Source: Nageia nagi (Eukaryota; Pinophyta). From it: a DNA stretch of 64,000 nucleotides. The stretch is taken from positions 201,562,001 through 201,626,000 of the forward strand of contig JBITNC010000001.1 in assembly GCA_050084985.1 (NCBI GenBank), written 5' to 3'. Below the pieces are notes generated by a model, which was given only the letters and a program-made list of their open reading frames with translations, had not been told where the DNA came from and made no database searches. Positions 34,018 to 44,850 of this stretch are shown here, piece after piece; within the stretch, counting starts at the first letter, position 1, and every line of letters begins with the position of its first letter. The position numbers and the translations under genes were made by a program.

Positions 34018-35741
34018 ATCACACCATCAACAACATGCCATACTCCCTTAAGGCTACCTACAACATGAAAATAGTAATGGAGATTATGGTTCTTGCTCTA
34101 CAAATCCAACTAATCAAGAGAGCATAGAAAAAAATTAGTTCAATCAGATCCAGTTGAGATTAGGTTACAAGAATACAAAATGCTAAAATATTTACCTTTT
34201 GAAATGTATCAATTTAAAATTACACTCCTTAATAAGCATTTGCAAAAGCTCAACAAATTTACTCCAAAAATACAACTTGAATATATTGATCTTCTTGAGA
34301 GAGTAGCAGTTCAAGGTTTTGGAAAATGCAAAGAATAATCTAAGAAAAGAAATTTCACTTTTCATGGAAAAATATGCTAATATGATGGGGGTTCCACTAC
34401 TCCTTAATGTACTATAGTTTCTAATTTTGAATATCATATAGGATGCATTTCATATAAGTTACATATTATGAGTTAGTCCATTGCATGCATTTGATTATCA
34501 TGGAAAATTTTATCAAATTTTTAATCATGCTATCTTTGCATATTCATCTTTTCTATCATGTTTTATTGCTTCTTATTTTTTATTTTCACATATTTTCATC
34601 CTCATCATTTCATCAAGTATTCTTCTTACATCAAATATTTTTCTTATCTTTATCTCTCATTAGGGTTCTTAAATTTATTATGCTAATCCAATGTCTCATG
34701 TATAGGGTAGTCTTATGTCTAGTCATTGCATTCCATAATATTTGCATTTCATAATAAAAATAAAAATAAAATATGTAAGGGAAATTATAAAAAAAATGGA
34801 TATAATCTTAGCTAAGGGCATGATAAAAATCAAATGTCAAAAAAATTAGAAGGAAAAAATTCAAAATTTAGAATCACAAAGTACAAAATTGCCCATTCAT
34901 GGGGCATAAAGGTAAGTACAAGTAAGGTATTTCAACTCAAATGTTTTGATATTATTTATTATATTCATTGCAAAATCTATTGTAATTGATTAAGACCACT
35001 ATTACTTCTTTGAATATCTGGTATGAAAAGTGAACATTGCATATGTTATTCTTATGACTGCTATTTCAAACAAAATGAATGTTTTACTAATCAAATATAA
35101 AAATTTAAGGCCATTGTATCTCTAAAAATATGGTATAATATAATAGTATTACAATGAAATGTTGAATATTTATTTTTCAATGCCAATTGAATGGATTCTT
35201 TCTCCTAATTGATATCATGTTTATATGATCATTGCATAGACAAAAAAGGTCAAAATGGACAAACGTTTTTGCTTATAGAGAGAATATTATGCTATATGGA
35301 GATGTGATTTCATGATCTTTGTGATGAAAAATGTTATTACTTATTTTTATTTGAATATCATTCAAATTTGCATGTCTAATATGACTATTTCCATGATGCT
35401 AACAATGTGTGTTCATGATAAATTCATTGTAAATGGAGCATGTTATAAAATATTTGAATATCTATGTGAAAATGTCATTGTTTCTTTGAATTTGCAATGC
35501 TATGTAAATGATGAACAAATTTGCAAAAGACCTGATTGATGAATTCTATGCAAAACATGTTGCTAATGATGTAGGTATACTTTGAAAATTTATGCAATTT
35601 TAATCTTGAAATACAAGGCCATTGAATGTTTGAATGTGTGATACATTTAAAAAAATTGAATTTTATTATTTATTGTTCTACTAACAAATTTTTTCAAAGC
35701 CATGGTCATTTCATGAGCAAAATCTCTTATCAATTACAAGA
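34018..35741 (+). other. C non-coding spacer
   Basis: 1.7 kb where a pol gene would be expected. I find no RT, integrase or RNase H motif on either strand. Composition is very AT-rich, and the open frames are short and hydrophobic by composition only. Confidence 0.7.
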
Positions 35742-36040
35742 TTATTCAAAGCTTGAGTTATTAAAAGTTCTCATAAGCTTAATAATCATAATTATTCTAA
35801 GTTTGAGTCATTAAAAGTTTTCATAAGCTTGATAATCATAATTATTTCAAGCTTGAGTCATTAAAAGTTCTCATTAGCTTAGTCTTCATAAACTATGAGT
35901 TGTCTTTTACAATAGCCTATATATCATGGTTTATAACATTATGAGTTGCATCGACCATCATAGACTATGAGTTATCTATTACAATAGTCTATATATCATG
36001 GTTTATAACATTATGAGTCGCATCCATCATAGTGACACAA
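35742..36040 (+). repeat. Two tandem arrays in C 3' region
   Basis: First array: three units of ~50 bases at about 35742, 35791 and 35841 sharing GAGTCATTAAAAGTT and CATAAGCTT. Second array: two units of ~73 bases at about 35891 and 35964 sharing CTATATATCATGGTTTATAA and CATTATGAGT. Confidence 0.88.
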
Positions 36041-36370
36041 AAAATATCATATTAATTTTACCCTTTCTCTTTCCATTGCTTATTATTTAATGGAATGTGA
36101 TCTATGCAGGTATTATGTTATTTTGTTCTACCAGTATTATTTGTGTAAGTAGGATTGGCATAGATCGCTCACCATATAGAGGGACTCCAATTTTAGCTTG
36201 CTTACCTGATTTAGCATGAGCAAGGGGAAACCAAGACCAAAATGGGGGAAATAATATACCATACCCAGCATATAGATCAAAACAAGGAAGTCCACTTTAC
36301 TATTGAAATTTTTTTTCTCTTCTCTAAACTTCTTTGTATTATGCAATTTCAATGCTTTTCATTTCATATA

Positions 36371-36385
36371 CAAAGAGGGGAAAAA
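36371..36385 (+). promoter_or_regulatory. C polypurine tract
   Basis: CAAAGAGGGGAAAAA immediately before the 3' LTR start TGTAGATG. This fixes the plus orientation of C. The 330 bases upstream (36041-36370) show nothing recognisable. Confidence 0.85.
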
Positions 36386-37114
36386 TGTAGATGCATAAAA
36401 TTGATTTATTATTTATTTAATAAATCATATTTAGACTTCTAAAATGATTTAATGCAATGCTACATATGTCAAGATAAAAGGATATTATAATGCAATACCA
36501 TGTGTTATATTAAATGTTATATCATATATCATGGCTCTTATTTTAAAGTATCTTGAATATAACAATGATTATATTATTGTAAGAGGTCAACCTTCACTCC
36601 ATTTCATGTCTTTTTTGGGATATATAAATGGGTGGATAAGTTGATCTCCAAATATTGGAACTCTTTGATATGATAAGAACTCTAATAGATGTTTGTCAAC
36701 TATAACGATGTATCTAAATGTCACCTATCTTAAGAATATGTTATAATATAAGCTATGGAATTTCTATATTTTGAGCACATTATAATTCAACACATTCTAC
36801 ATATTTAGTGACATTCTTCTCCTATGCTAGTAGTGGTATGCTCCTCTCAAGCCATCATCGATGTGCATCTTCTAGATAGAGGGTTCCATATTTTGATGGT
36901 CGAGTTATTGGTTCATGCACATGAAGATTAGATCTAATCTCACTATAAATTTGATCCTAATCCTCCAAAGATTCATTAACATTTACCTTTGAGGATTGTA
37001 AACACACTTCATATCAGGTGCATGATTTTTATGTATATATGTTGCGATTAGATATAGTGTCTAATTATATATTGTAGATTATAGATTATTTATTTAAATG
37101 TATTTATTAATATA
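36386..37114 (+). repeat. C 3' LTR
   Basis: Second copy of the C LTR. The 3' edge is approximate (alignment with the 5' LTR fades at ATATATTT). Confidence 0.85.
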
Positions 37115-37962
37115 TTTGTACAATTTAGAGTCTATAGATGGGCTGAATAGTAGATTGCATATTAGAAGAGCTTTCATCAAAGGATCCATCTTTAATAAGT
37201 TATTTTTGATGACCCCATGCTCTTCCTTTATAAAAAATAACATCTTTTGAAATAACAACTTTGTGAGTTTTAGGATTATACAATATATATGTTTTATTTT
37301 TTCATACTAACCAATAAATATACAAGGCTCACTTTTTGGATCTAATTTTTATCTATGCTCCTTTAGAACATACACATAACCTAAGCATCCAAACACTGTA
37401 AAATGATTCAAATTTGGACTTTTATCATACCATGCCTCAAAAGGTGTTATACTATTCAAACTAGAGTTTGGACTTCTATTTAAAATTACATAGTTATCCT
37501 AATAGCTTTAGCCTAATAAATATTGCTTAGACCTTTATTTTGGAGCATGCTTCTTGCCCTAGTAGCCAATGTTCTATTCTTATGTTCAGCCACACCATTT
37601 TGTTATGGAGTGTAGGTAGTAGTGAGTTGCCTTCTCACTCCATAATATTTATAATATTGCAAACATTTATTACTACAAAAACTCCCCCTTATATCTATTC
37701 TCAAGCATTTCAAATAATATCCACTTTGTTTTTCCACATAGTTCTTAAACTCCTTAAAGTATGTAAAATATTCATCCTTTATTTTAAGAAAGTAGATCCA
37801 ACACATTCTTAAGTAATCAAGAATAAAAATAAGGAAATAGAAGCTTTTATCAATACTAGAAGTTTGCATTGGCCCAAATATGTCACTATCCACTAATTGG
37901 AGGGGCTAGGAGGCTCTCCATGCTTGCCCTTTTGTGAAGCATGATCTTGAATACTTTCCCAT
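37115..37962 (-). pseudogene. B integrase
   Basis: Copia integrase on the minus strand. It begins at the A2 insertion point with a short piece of the zinc-finger-to-core linker. S-D-I-F-G-P-M (first Asp) is at about 37887, I-Y-F-L-K at about 37790, L-R-I-D with the second Asp at about 37700, then Q-L-T-T-T-Y-T-P at about 37625-37603. The core end follows in other frames. A later segment with P-F-E-A-W-Y and V-F-G-C-L is at 37445-37385. The zinc-finger half is at 55227-55340, across A2. Confidence 0.87.
37958..37962 (+). repeat. Target-site duplication of A2, left copy
   Basis: CCCAT, identical to 55222-55226. Confidence 0.88.
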
Positions 37963-38460
37963 TTTTGGAATGTATAATGCATTATTGTAAAGGTTATGTA
38001 ATAATCTTCTATGTAAGTTCACTAATACTTAAGGGTATCATTTGATACTTTAAGTATTTAAGTGAATATAATAATGTAACTTGTCCTACACTCCATGTCA
38101 TGAGCATACCTCTTAGGTAAAAGGATGTGCATGTTATGTTTTTATTCATTGGGTAAAAGGGTGATCTAAAGAGAGATTTTGGCCTATAAATAGAAGGCTC
38201 CCTTCTTGGATCATATATCAATTTGAGGAGTAAAGTTATGCTATAGGATAGTGTTTAAGAGATGAGATTAGGAGAATTGTAAGAGTTCATATTTGAGATT
38301 AAGAGACATATAGTTAGTGGACATACTCCTAGTTGGAGGAACCACTTACATCTTGTGTTATCTATGTGAGATTACTTTGTGAGTTTTTTAGATGTGAATT
38401 GTGAGCTTTCATGTAATCTTGGGAGTTTAGAGTTGTTCATGAATTAGTTCAATTCTCATA
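37963..38460 (+). repeat. A2 5' LTR
   Basis: It starts TTTTGGAATG (3' copy TGTTGGAATG) and ends CTCATA (3' copy CTCACA), both explained by single changes. TATA box TATAAATA at 38185-38192. Confidence 0.93.
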
Positions 38461-38462
38461 TT

Positions 38463-38474
38463 TGGTATCATTGT
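38463..38474 (+). promoter_or_regulatory. A2 primer-binding site
   Basis: TGGTATCATTGT, two bases after the LTR; its first eight bases match the initiator-Met site TGGTATCAGAGC. Confidence 0.82.
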
Positions 38475-40477
38475 GTTGCCATTATAGTCTCCTTTTCTTA
38501 TGATGGATCTACCTCCCTCTCTTATCCATGCATGACCTCTCTCTATTAGGCCCTTACATCTAATATGGAGTTAGACATGCTACCATTACACCATGGATCC
38601 CACATAGCTCCATTTCTTGAATGACCCTTTCCTCTATCATGGCCTCTCCTCCACCATGGCCTCCCATCTCCCTTTGCTTCACTAAATGCAACACCTCCCA
38701 TCCTCTACCTGTGTGGCCCTCACTTGCCTCTCTTCCTCCTCTCTCCTCCCTCATGGCCACCTGTTGCCTCCTAGCCACTATGACCTGGCTAAACTGCTCC
38801 ATAACTCTTGCAAGTCTACTCTTACAGCTACATGGATCTTGATGTCCCTATTAGTTTGTTTGGCACTTTAACTCATTATGGATTCTTTATTGGCTTTCTT
38901 TTTTAATTGTTTAGATATTTATTACCTCCAAAAAGGAGAGAAGGGTTATCATTCACTTACCAAGAATCATTAATTAGAATTGAGTAGAGTGTGGATTTTC
39001 TCTTCTCATTAATTTGGTTGTAGGCTTGGTTACCATTTAATTTTTTTCCGTCATGATGTGCCTTAATGAGTCTGACTTAGAGTGAAGTAAGGGCAAACTC
39101 TAAGAAAATTTTGCATTATAGAAGAAAATTTTTTAAAATGGAAGAAAATTTTGCATTATAGAAATTTTGTTTAGGCAAATTTTTTAAAATATAAACTTGG
39201 CATGCTTTAAAATAAAAATATGCCTTATTGAATAACATAGTGTTATTTTCTTAAGAGGGATATTTTTTGCCTAATTCTTATCATTTTTTAGGCAGACTAA
39301 TTTTTTAAATATCTATTGAATGGGGACATCTTAAAATCATATTTTTAAGTAAACAAGGGGGAAATTATATGTTTTACTTAAAAATATTAGAATTTTTTGA
39401 ATACCTAAGTTTTTAATTTTTTACCTCTCTTAGCATTTTTTTATGCAAAGTGATAGGTAGATGCATGTGTAAAGTTTATCCTTTATGCTAAGCTATAAGT
39501 AGACATATGCAATTTAATAGGAATGATGCATGCTTATCACTTAATTTATTTAACTTAATGCATGCTTACTACTTAAATTTTAAAATTATGGGAATTATAC
39601 ATTTGATGACTACCTAATTTTATTTTGCAAAGTATGGAATGGACTTATGCAAAATAAGGAATGATGTAAAGATGTCCTTTAGAGGTTGGTAAACAAAATC
39701 CATTGGATACTTAGGTTTCAAATTTTGAATGGATGATGTTTTACTTATGCTCTTTTACTTCATATTTTGCATTTTAATTTATTTGCTTATGCAAACAAAA
39801 AAATGCAAATATTGATACAAGCAACCCCCTAAAATGAACATATTCACATATACATTCTACAACATGACTTGTTTGGAGAGCCAGGAGGTGAGGATAGGCA
39901 AACTAGAGCCTTTAAGTTTGATGATCCACATGGTGAAAAGTTTATACTTCTCAATTGCCCCTAAGTCCTCTTTTGGTCTAGACATAACTCCAATAGGTGG
40001 ATAGGCATATGTGTAGTGATACCACATGTCCACATGTCTATTCAAGGATTATCCTAATAACCTAGTAGGACAACTTGAAATAAAAAGATTAATAATTTAG
40101 CCAATCCAATAAATGTTATAAAATTAGAAAATAGTAGGTACTTCTCCTTATGAGAAAGTATGATACTGACCAAGGCAAACTAGTTGAAGATAAGTAGTAC
40201 TTGGGCTCCTCTTATGTGGGCATCCAGGTGAAGGCCTAATTTTAAATAAGAAAATAAGCTTCAATAATGTCACTCTACATCTATGATTCTTGACATGAGA
40301 AATGTATTTTGGTAGATGGGTTATTATTTGAATTATAAAACATTTTCACTTATGAATCAAATCAAGCATGTCTTTAGTGTTAAATTTAACATGTATTATT
40401 TACTTGGTTAAAACTTAACATATAATATTATTTATGGAACCATATGCTTATTACTTTTTCACATCCTTATGTAGAAA
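38475..40477 (+). other. A2 leader with GC-rich insert-like segment
   Basis: 2 kb between primer site and gag. The part 38500-38880 is rich in CCTC, CATGG and TCC and much more GC-rich than its surroundings. It is open on both strands (for example 38621-38842 plus, 38802-38560 minus) because of composition. The rest is AT-rich, with local direct repeats (GAAAATTTTGCATTATAG at about 39104 and 39143) and repeated ATGCATGCTTA. No known domain. The A1 leader is outside the window, so it is unknown whether the GC-rich part belongs to the family. Confidence 0.6.
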
Positions 40478-40908
40478 ATGGGAGACTCCTTTTTACCTAA
40501 ACACATTCTTGATGGTTTCAACTTTAAGATTTAAGAACCTAATATGAGAGCTAAATTGTAGGTAAGGAAGCTTTGGGAAATAGTGAATAAGAACCTTGTT
40601 GCTCCTATAGATAAGAAGGCACTTGAGGCTTACAACATGAAGAATGAGTTGTCAACCTCCATGATCTTCCATGTAGTTTTAGATGATGTGCTCCTGGTCA
40701 TTTTCTCTTCAACCTTGGTAAAGGAAGCTAGGGATAAGCTTAAGTAAATCTACCTTACTTCAAAGTTTTCAAAAAGGTGTATCGTTCTTCAAAAGTTGCT
40801 TTAATCTTGTCAAGGGGAAGATGAAAATATGGCTATATACTTGAACAAAATTATTGACTTAAGGATCCAACTTGTTGCTTATAGGTGAAATTGGATCAAT
40901 GATGAGTT
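40478..40908 (+). pseudogene. A2 gag, N-terminal part
   Basis: Copia gag starting ATG 40478 (M-G-D-S-F-L-P-K), soon followed by L-D-G-F-N-F where the family has the F-D-G-x-N-Y motif. The capsid region continues to 40908, where S interrupts it. The frame resumes unchanged at 50494 once S and one copy of its five-base duplication are skipped. In-frame stops lie near 40532, 40559, 40744, 40801 and 40886. It would form the virus-like particle shell. Confidence 0.85.
40904..40908 (+). repeat. Target-site duplication of S, left copy
   Basis: GAGTT, identical to 50489-50493. Confidence 0.92.
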
Positions 40909-43019
40909 TGTTGGACTTTGAGTGACACTGAGAGGGGGGGGGGTGAATCAGTGTATATAAAAAATAATCAATTTAAGCTTCTTAAATAAAGATAGATTAA
41001 AATCCAGAGAAAATTGAGCAAGCACACCAAGTACATCACACAACACCATATATAACGAGGTTCACCAGATTGGCTACATCCCCAAAAATGACTGCTTGGA
41101 CTCCAATCCAAATCCAATCATTAAAGAAAGCTTACAGATTCATAGCACCAACTGTGAAGGGTAGAACCAACTACCACTTTAAAAATAGCAGCACCTACTA
41201 CTTGGAGCACCAACTCCAGCTCTCAAGCACCCACTTGATACAACATTCAAAAAGGAGGAAAGAATACAGTTCTAGAAGACCCTCAATGGTCTAGCTCTAA
41301 TGCTCATTCTTTGATCTCTACCCACAGCTCCAAAATAACACATTTAAACAATCACTATCCTATCTGCTTATTCATTTGCTCACTTCACATGCTCCTCATA
41401 CTCCCCTCATCCACACTATTACCTCCTCACCTGCTCTTCTCTACATGCCTATTTTTCACTCTTTCTACAATACACTCTTCACATCCATTACTCTAAATTT
41501 AAAACCATTACACATCAAGAAAACCCCCCAAGAAACTATTCCTATCATAACACATTATCAAAAACAAACTAAAAAGAAATCCTTATTTGTAACTGCTCCT
41601 GCACTTAGAGAGTTCACTATCTAAGACTGCAACTGCTATAACTGATGAACACTCCTATTACTCAAATAGAGTTGTTCAGACAAGTATAGCTCTTTCTCCA
41701 CTGATTTTAGAGATTTGATAGTATCTGATTATTTAGTTCCAGAGTCTCTTTCTATAGCCTAGAGATTGACTAGCTTACCAGATGTTTATTATATACACCA
41801 TGATGTCATCATCTCTGAACTCTGGAAGAGAGTTCCAAGGTATCTACATGGCCTTTTGAACTTTTCAACACCAACTGCTAACATCATCTTATCTGGACTT
41901 TGAAAGTAGAGTAAAATGCTTCCCACGATGTCCACACCATGATGTCATCATCTCTGGACTCCGAAAGAGAGTTCCAAGGTATCTACGTGGCCTTCCAAAC
42001 TTTTCAACACCAACTGCTAATGTCATCTTCTCTGGACTCTGGAAGTAGAGTAAAATGCTTCCCGTGATGTCCACACCATGATGTCATCATCTCTGGACTC
42101 TGAAAGAGAGTTCCAAGGTATCTGTGTGGCCTTCCAGACTTTTCAACACCAACTGCTAATGTCATCTTCTTTGGACTCCAGAAGTAGAGTAAAATGCTTC
42201 TCGTGATGTCTGGATTGATGTCATTTCTAGAAAAAAAGAAACTTAAAGATGTCTCCTTGAGGGGGTTTCAGAAAGGGGCAAATAGGACTGTAAATGGACC
42301 ATCATACTACTGCCATACTACTATGCGAAGATAGCCAAAACCACGTGTTGACAACAATGACAATCACACATGCTCAACAGACTATGATCTGACTTTTCAC
42401 TATGCTTGTCACTTTTGAGATATTCTATTTACTGGCTCTGACTATTTGATCTCTCTTTGCTATTCTCATCTCTACATTCTGGAATGTTTTACTCACTGGC
42501 TCCAGTTATTTGATCACTCCTTGCTGACCTCATCATCTCTGGGACCTAGTTTCATTCAAAAATGTGAACATTGTTCTCCCTGTGATGTCATCTTCATGCT
42601 TCTGGAATGCTCTACTCACTTTCTTCGAAACCTAGTTTTTTCACAACTGAGCTTTTATCATTTCATTCTGAAATGCTTAATCTACTGACTCTGACCTTTT
42701 TAATCACCCCTTGCTAACCTCATCATCTCCAGAACCTGATTTCATTCAAAAATATGAACATCATTCTTCCCGTGATGTCATCTCTTCCCTCCAGAATGTT
42801 TTACTCATTGGTGCTGGCTATTTGATCGCTCCTTGCTGACCTCATCACTTTGGGCTCTGATTTTGGGTTAAGGCCCAAAATTGCTGATGTCATCTCTTTC
42901 AGAATGCTTTATTTACTAACCCTAGCTTTTCAATTCTCCTTGCTGACCTCATCACCTCTGAAACCCAGTCTTTACCAAAACCACGTGTTGATAACAATGA
43001 CAATCACACATGCTTAACA
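40909..43019 (-). repeat. S 3' LTR
   Basis: 2111 bases; the plus-strand left edge is TGTTGGACTT and the right edge CATGCTTAACA. It contains three 139-base tandem units (41797-42211), a diverged repeat series with TGCTGACCTCATCA (42520-42960), and a 45-base copy of its own right end at 42335-42379. Open frames inside it (41070-41624, 42446-42688) are not genes: the equivalents in the other LTR are shifted or broken. Confidence 0.95.
41797..42211. repeat. 139-bp tandem repeat in S 3' LTR, three units
   Basis: Units begin CACCATGATGTCATCATC at about 41797, 41935 and 42074 and share GAGAGTTCCAAGGTATCT and GTAGAGTAAAATGCTTC. The 5' LTR has the same three units at 49262, 49401 and 49540. Confidence 0.92.
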
Positions 43020-43020
43020 A

Positions 43021-43226
43021 TCTCCCCCTTTGGAATTGTTGGTAACACCACTTGATCAGACACCAGCATTGAGACTTTTCTCTCCCCCTTTATCAACAAT
43101 AACAAAGGGCATTTACAGACTCCCCCTAAGTCCATACATGACATTCTCAGGAAATTAGTAGTATGCATACAAAAACAAGATACATAGAAGCAATATAGGA
43201 AGGAAAAAATAAACACTCCCCCTGAG
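43021..43226 (-). promoter_or_regulatory. Multiple polypurine tracts of S
   Basis: Four purine motifs on the minus strand: CAAAGGGGGAGA (43032-43021, touching the LTR), AAGGGGGAGA (43090-43081), GACTTAGGGGGAGT (43132-43119) and CTCAGGGGGAGT (43226-43215). Repeated polypurine tracts in this position are a described signature of Sireviruses. Confidence 0.9.
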
Positions 43227-43246
43227 AATGTGATGTCTAGAACTAG

Positions 43247-43660
43247 CTAATGCTTGGGAAGGACAACAATTCCTAGCTTGTTTCGAAGATATTCGAAGAT
43301 GTCTTTGGGCAAAGGCTTTGTAAAGATGTCTGCTACTTGCTCTGTGGTTGGAACAAAATCCAACTGTACTTCTCCTTGTGCCACTCTTTCTTTTAGAAAG
43401 TGATATCTGATTGCAATATGCTTTGTTCGTGAGTGCATAATAGGATTTTTTGATATATTGATTGCACTTGTGTTATCACAAAAAACTAATATGGGCTCGT
43501 TAATCTGTATACCAAAATCTTTTAGCATCTACTTCATCCATAGAATCTGTGTGCAGTAAGAAGTTGCTGCTATATACTCTACTTCTACTGTAGATAGGGA
43601 TACTGAGTCTTGCTTTTTACTGTGCTAGCCAACAAGATTATTACCCAAATAAAATGCTCC
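43247..43660 (-). pseudogene. S RNase H
   Basis: Minus-strand copia RNase H. The 93-codon open stretch 43528-43247 contains V-F-C-D-N-T-S-A-I-N-I-S (catalytic Asp), R-T-K-H-I-A-I-R-Y-H-F-L-K-E-R-V, and V-A-D-I-F-T-K-P-L-P. Upstream, at 43660-43530, Q-D-S-V-S-L-S-T-V-E-V-E-Y-I-A-A and W-M-K-Q-M-L-K are visible with a stop between. The C-terminus is at 43247, close to the usual length. Confidence 0.9.
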
Positions 43661-44850
43661 TCCACTGGTGCTCTTCCTATCATCCATGCATCCTGCCTAG
43701 TCTGCATCCAAAAAGGCAATAAGTGTAAGGTCCTTTCCTCTAGGATACCATAAACCATATTTTATTGTACCTTTAAGATATCTGAATATTCTCTTTACTG
43801 TAGTAACATGTGTTTCTTTGGGATTTGCTTGAAATCGAGCAACCATACATACTGCTTGAAGAATATCTAGTCTAGTAGCTCTCAAATATAATAAACTTCC
43901 AATCATTGACCTGCATTGTGTTTGATCTACTGTTGGTGCTTTATCATCCTTGCTTAATTTGTAGCCTGTCGTCATAGGGGTGCTCACAGGTTTACAGTCT
44001 TCCATGGTAAACTTCTGCAGCATCTCCTTAACATACTTGGTTTGAGAAATGAACATGCCATTCTTCAACTGATTGATTTGTAAGCCAAGAAAAAATGCAA
44101 GCTCACCTATCATAGACATCTTGAATTCTGTTTGCATGTTGTCAGCAAGATTTTTACATAGCTCATTCTTGCTTCCTCCAAAAATTATATCATCTACATA
44201 GACAACAACAATTAGCTAATTTTCCTTTTCTGATTTAATATATAAATTGCTATCCACCATTCCTTTTCTAAAGCCTTGCTGCTGAAGATATGTATCAAGT
44301 CTGGAGTACCATGCTCGAGGTGCCTATTTTAAACCATATAGAGCCTTCTTTAGTTTGCATACCAGATTAGGATTCTCTCCCAATTGGAAACCATCTGGCT
44401 ATTCAATATAGACTTCTTCCTTAATTTTGCCATTTAGAAAGGATGATTTTACATCCATTTGATAAACTGTAAAGTCTTTATACACTGCAAAAGCTAAAAA
44501 CATGCGAATAGCTTCTAATCTGGCCATAGGTGCAAAAATTTCTTCAAAATCAATTCCTTCAACTTGAGCATATCCCTTGCAGACAAGTCTAGCTTTATTT
44601 CAAACCACTATCCCATCTTCATTCAACTTATTACGAAAAACCCACTTTATGCCAATCACATTTTTGTTGGCTGGTCTAGGAACGAGTTCCCATGTTTCAT
44701 TCTTTTCAATTTGAGTGAGTTCTTCCTCCATTGCTTTCATCCAGCTTTCATCTTGGCTAGCTTCTGAGACATTTTTAGGCTCTATATTAGATAGAAGAGA
44801 ATAGGTGTGTGAAACCCCTTTGTGAGTTTGGATGTCTGTATGATACTCAT
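43661..44850 (-). pseudogene. S reverse transcriptase
   Basis: Nearly complete RVT_2 domain on the minus strand. W-M-K-A-M-E-E-E-L is near 44750, W-E-L-V-P-R-P near 44690, G-I-K-W-V-F-R-N-K near 44650, [12 protein letters not shown] at about 44465-44430, and A-L-Y-G-L-K at about 44345. The active site Y-V-D-D at 44200-44189 is intact. The open thumb region 44137-43697 has F-L-G-L-Q-I, then S-M-I-G-S-L-L-Y-L and R-Y-L-K-G-T. Only about four or five stops occur, mostly TAG where Gln or Arg is expected. Confidence 0.93.

Larger units (their letters stand above)
31522..37114 (+). mobile_element. Non-autonomous Tat-related LTR element C
   Basis: A 5.6-kb plus-strand element with two LTRs of about 725 bases (31522-32243 and 36386-37114), a primer site at 32247, one gag-like frame, a non-coding part with tandem repeats, and a polypurine tract. 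No protease, RT or integrase is present anywhere between the LTRs. LTR start (TGTAGATGC), primer site (TGGTGAACC) and zinc knuckle relate it to the Tat elements D and E, which could have supplied its enzymes. I could not find a convincing target duplication. Confidence 0.82.

Noticed and set aside
38560-38871. Overlapping open frames on both strands in the A2 leader
   Set aside because: Open because of GC/CT-rich composition; no domain and no supporting start context. Kept only as a compositional oddity.
41070-41624. Open frames in the S LTR
   Set aside because: They lie in an LTR, and the corresponding frames in the other LTR are shifted or interrupted.
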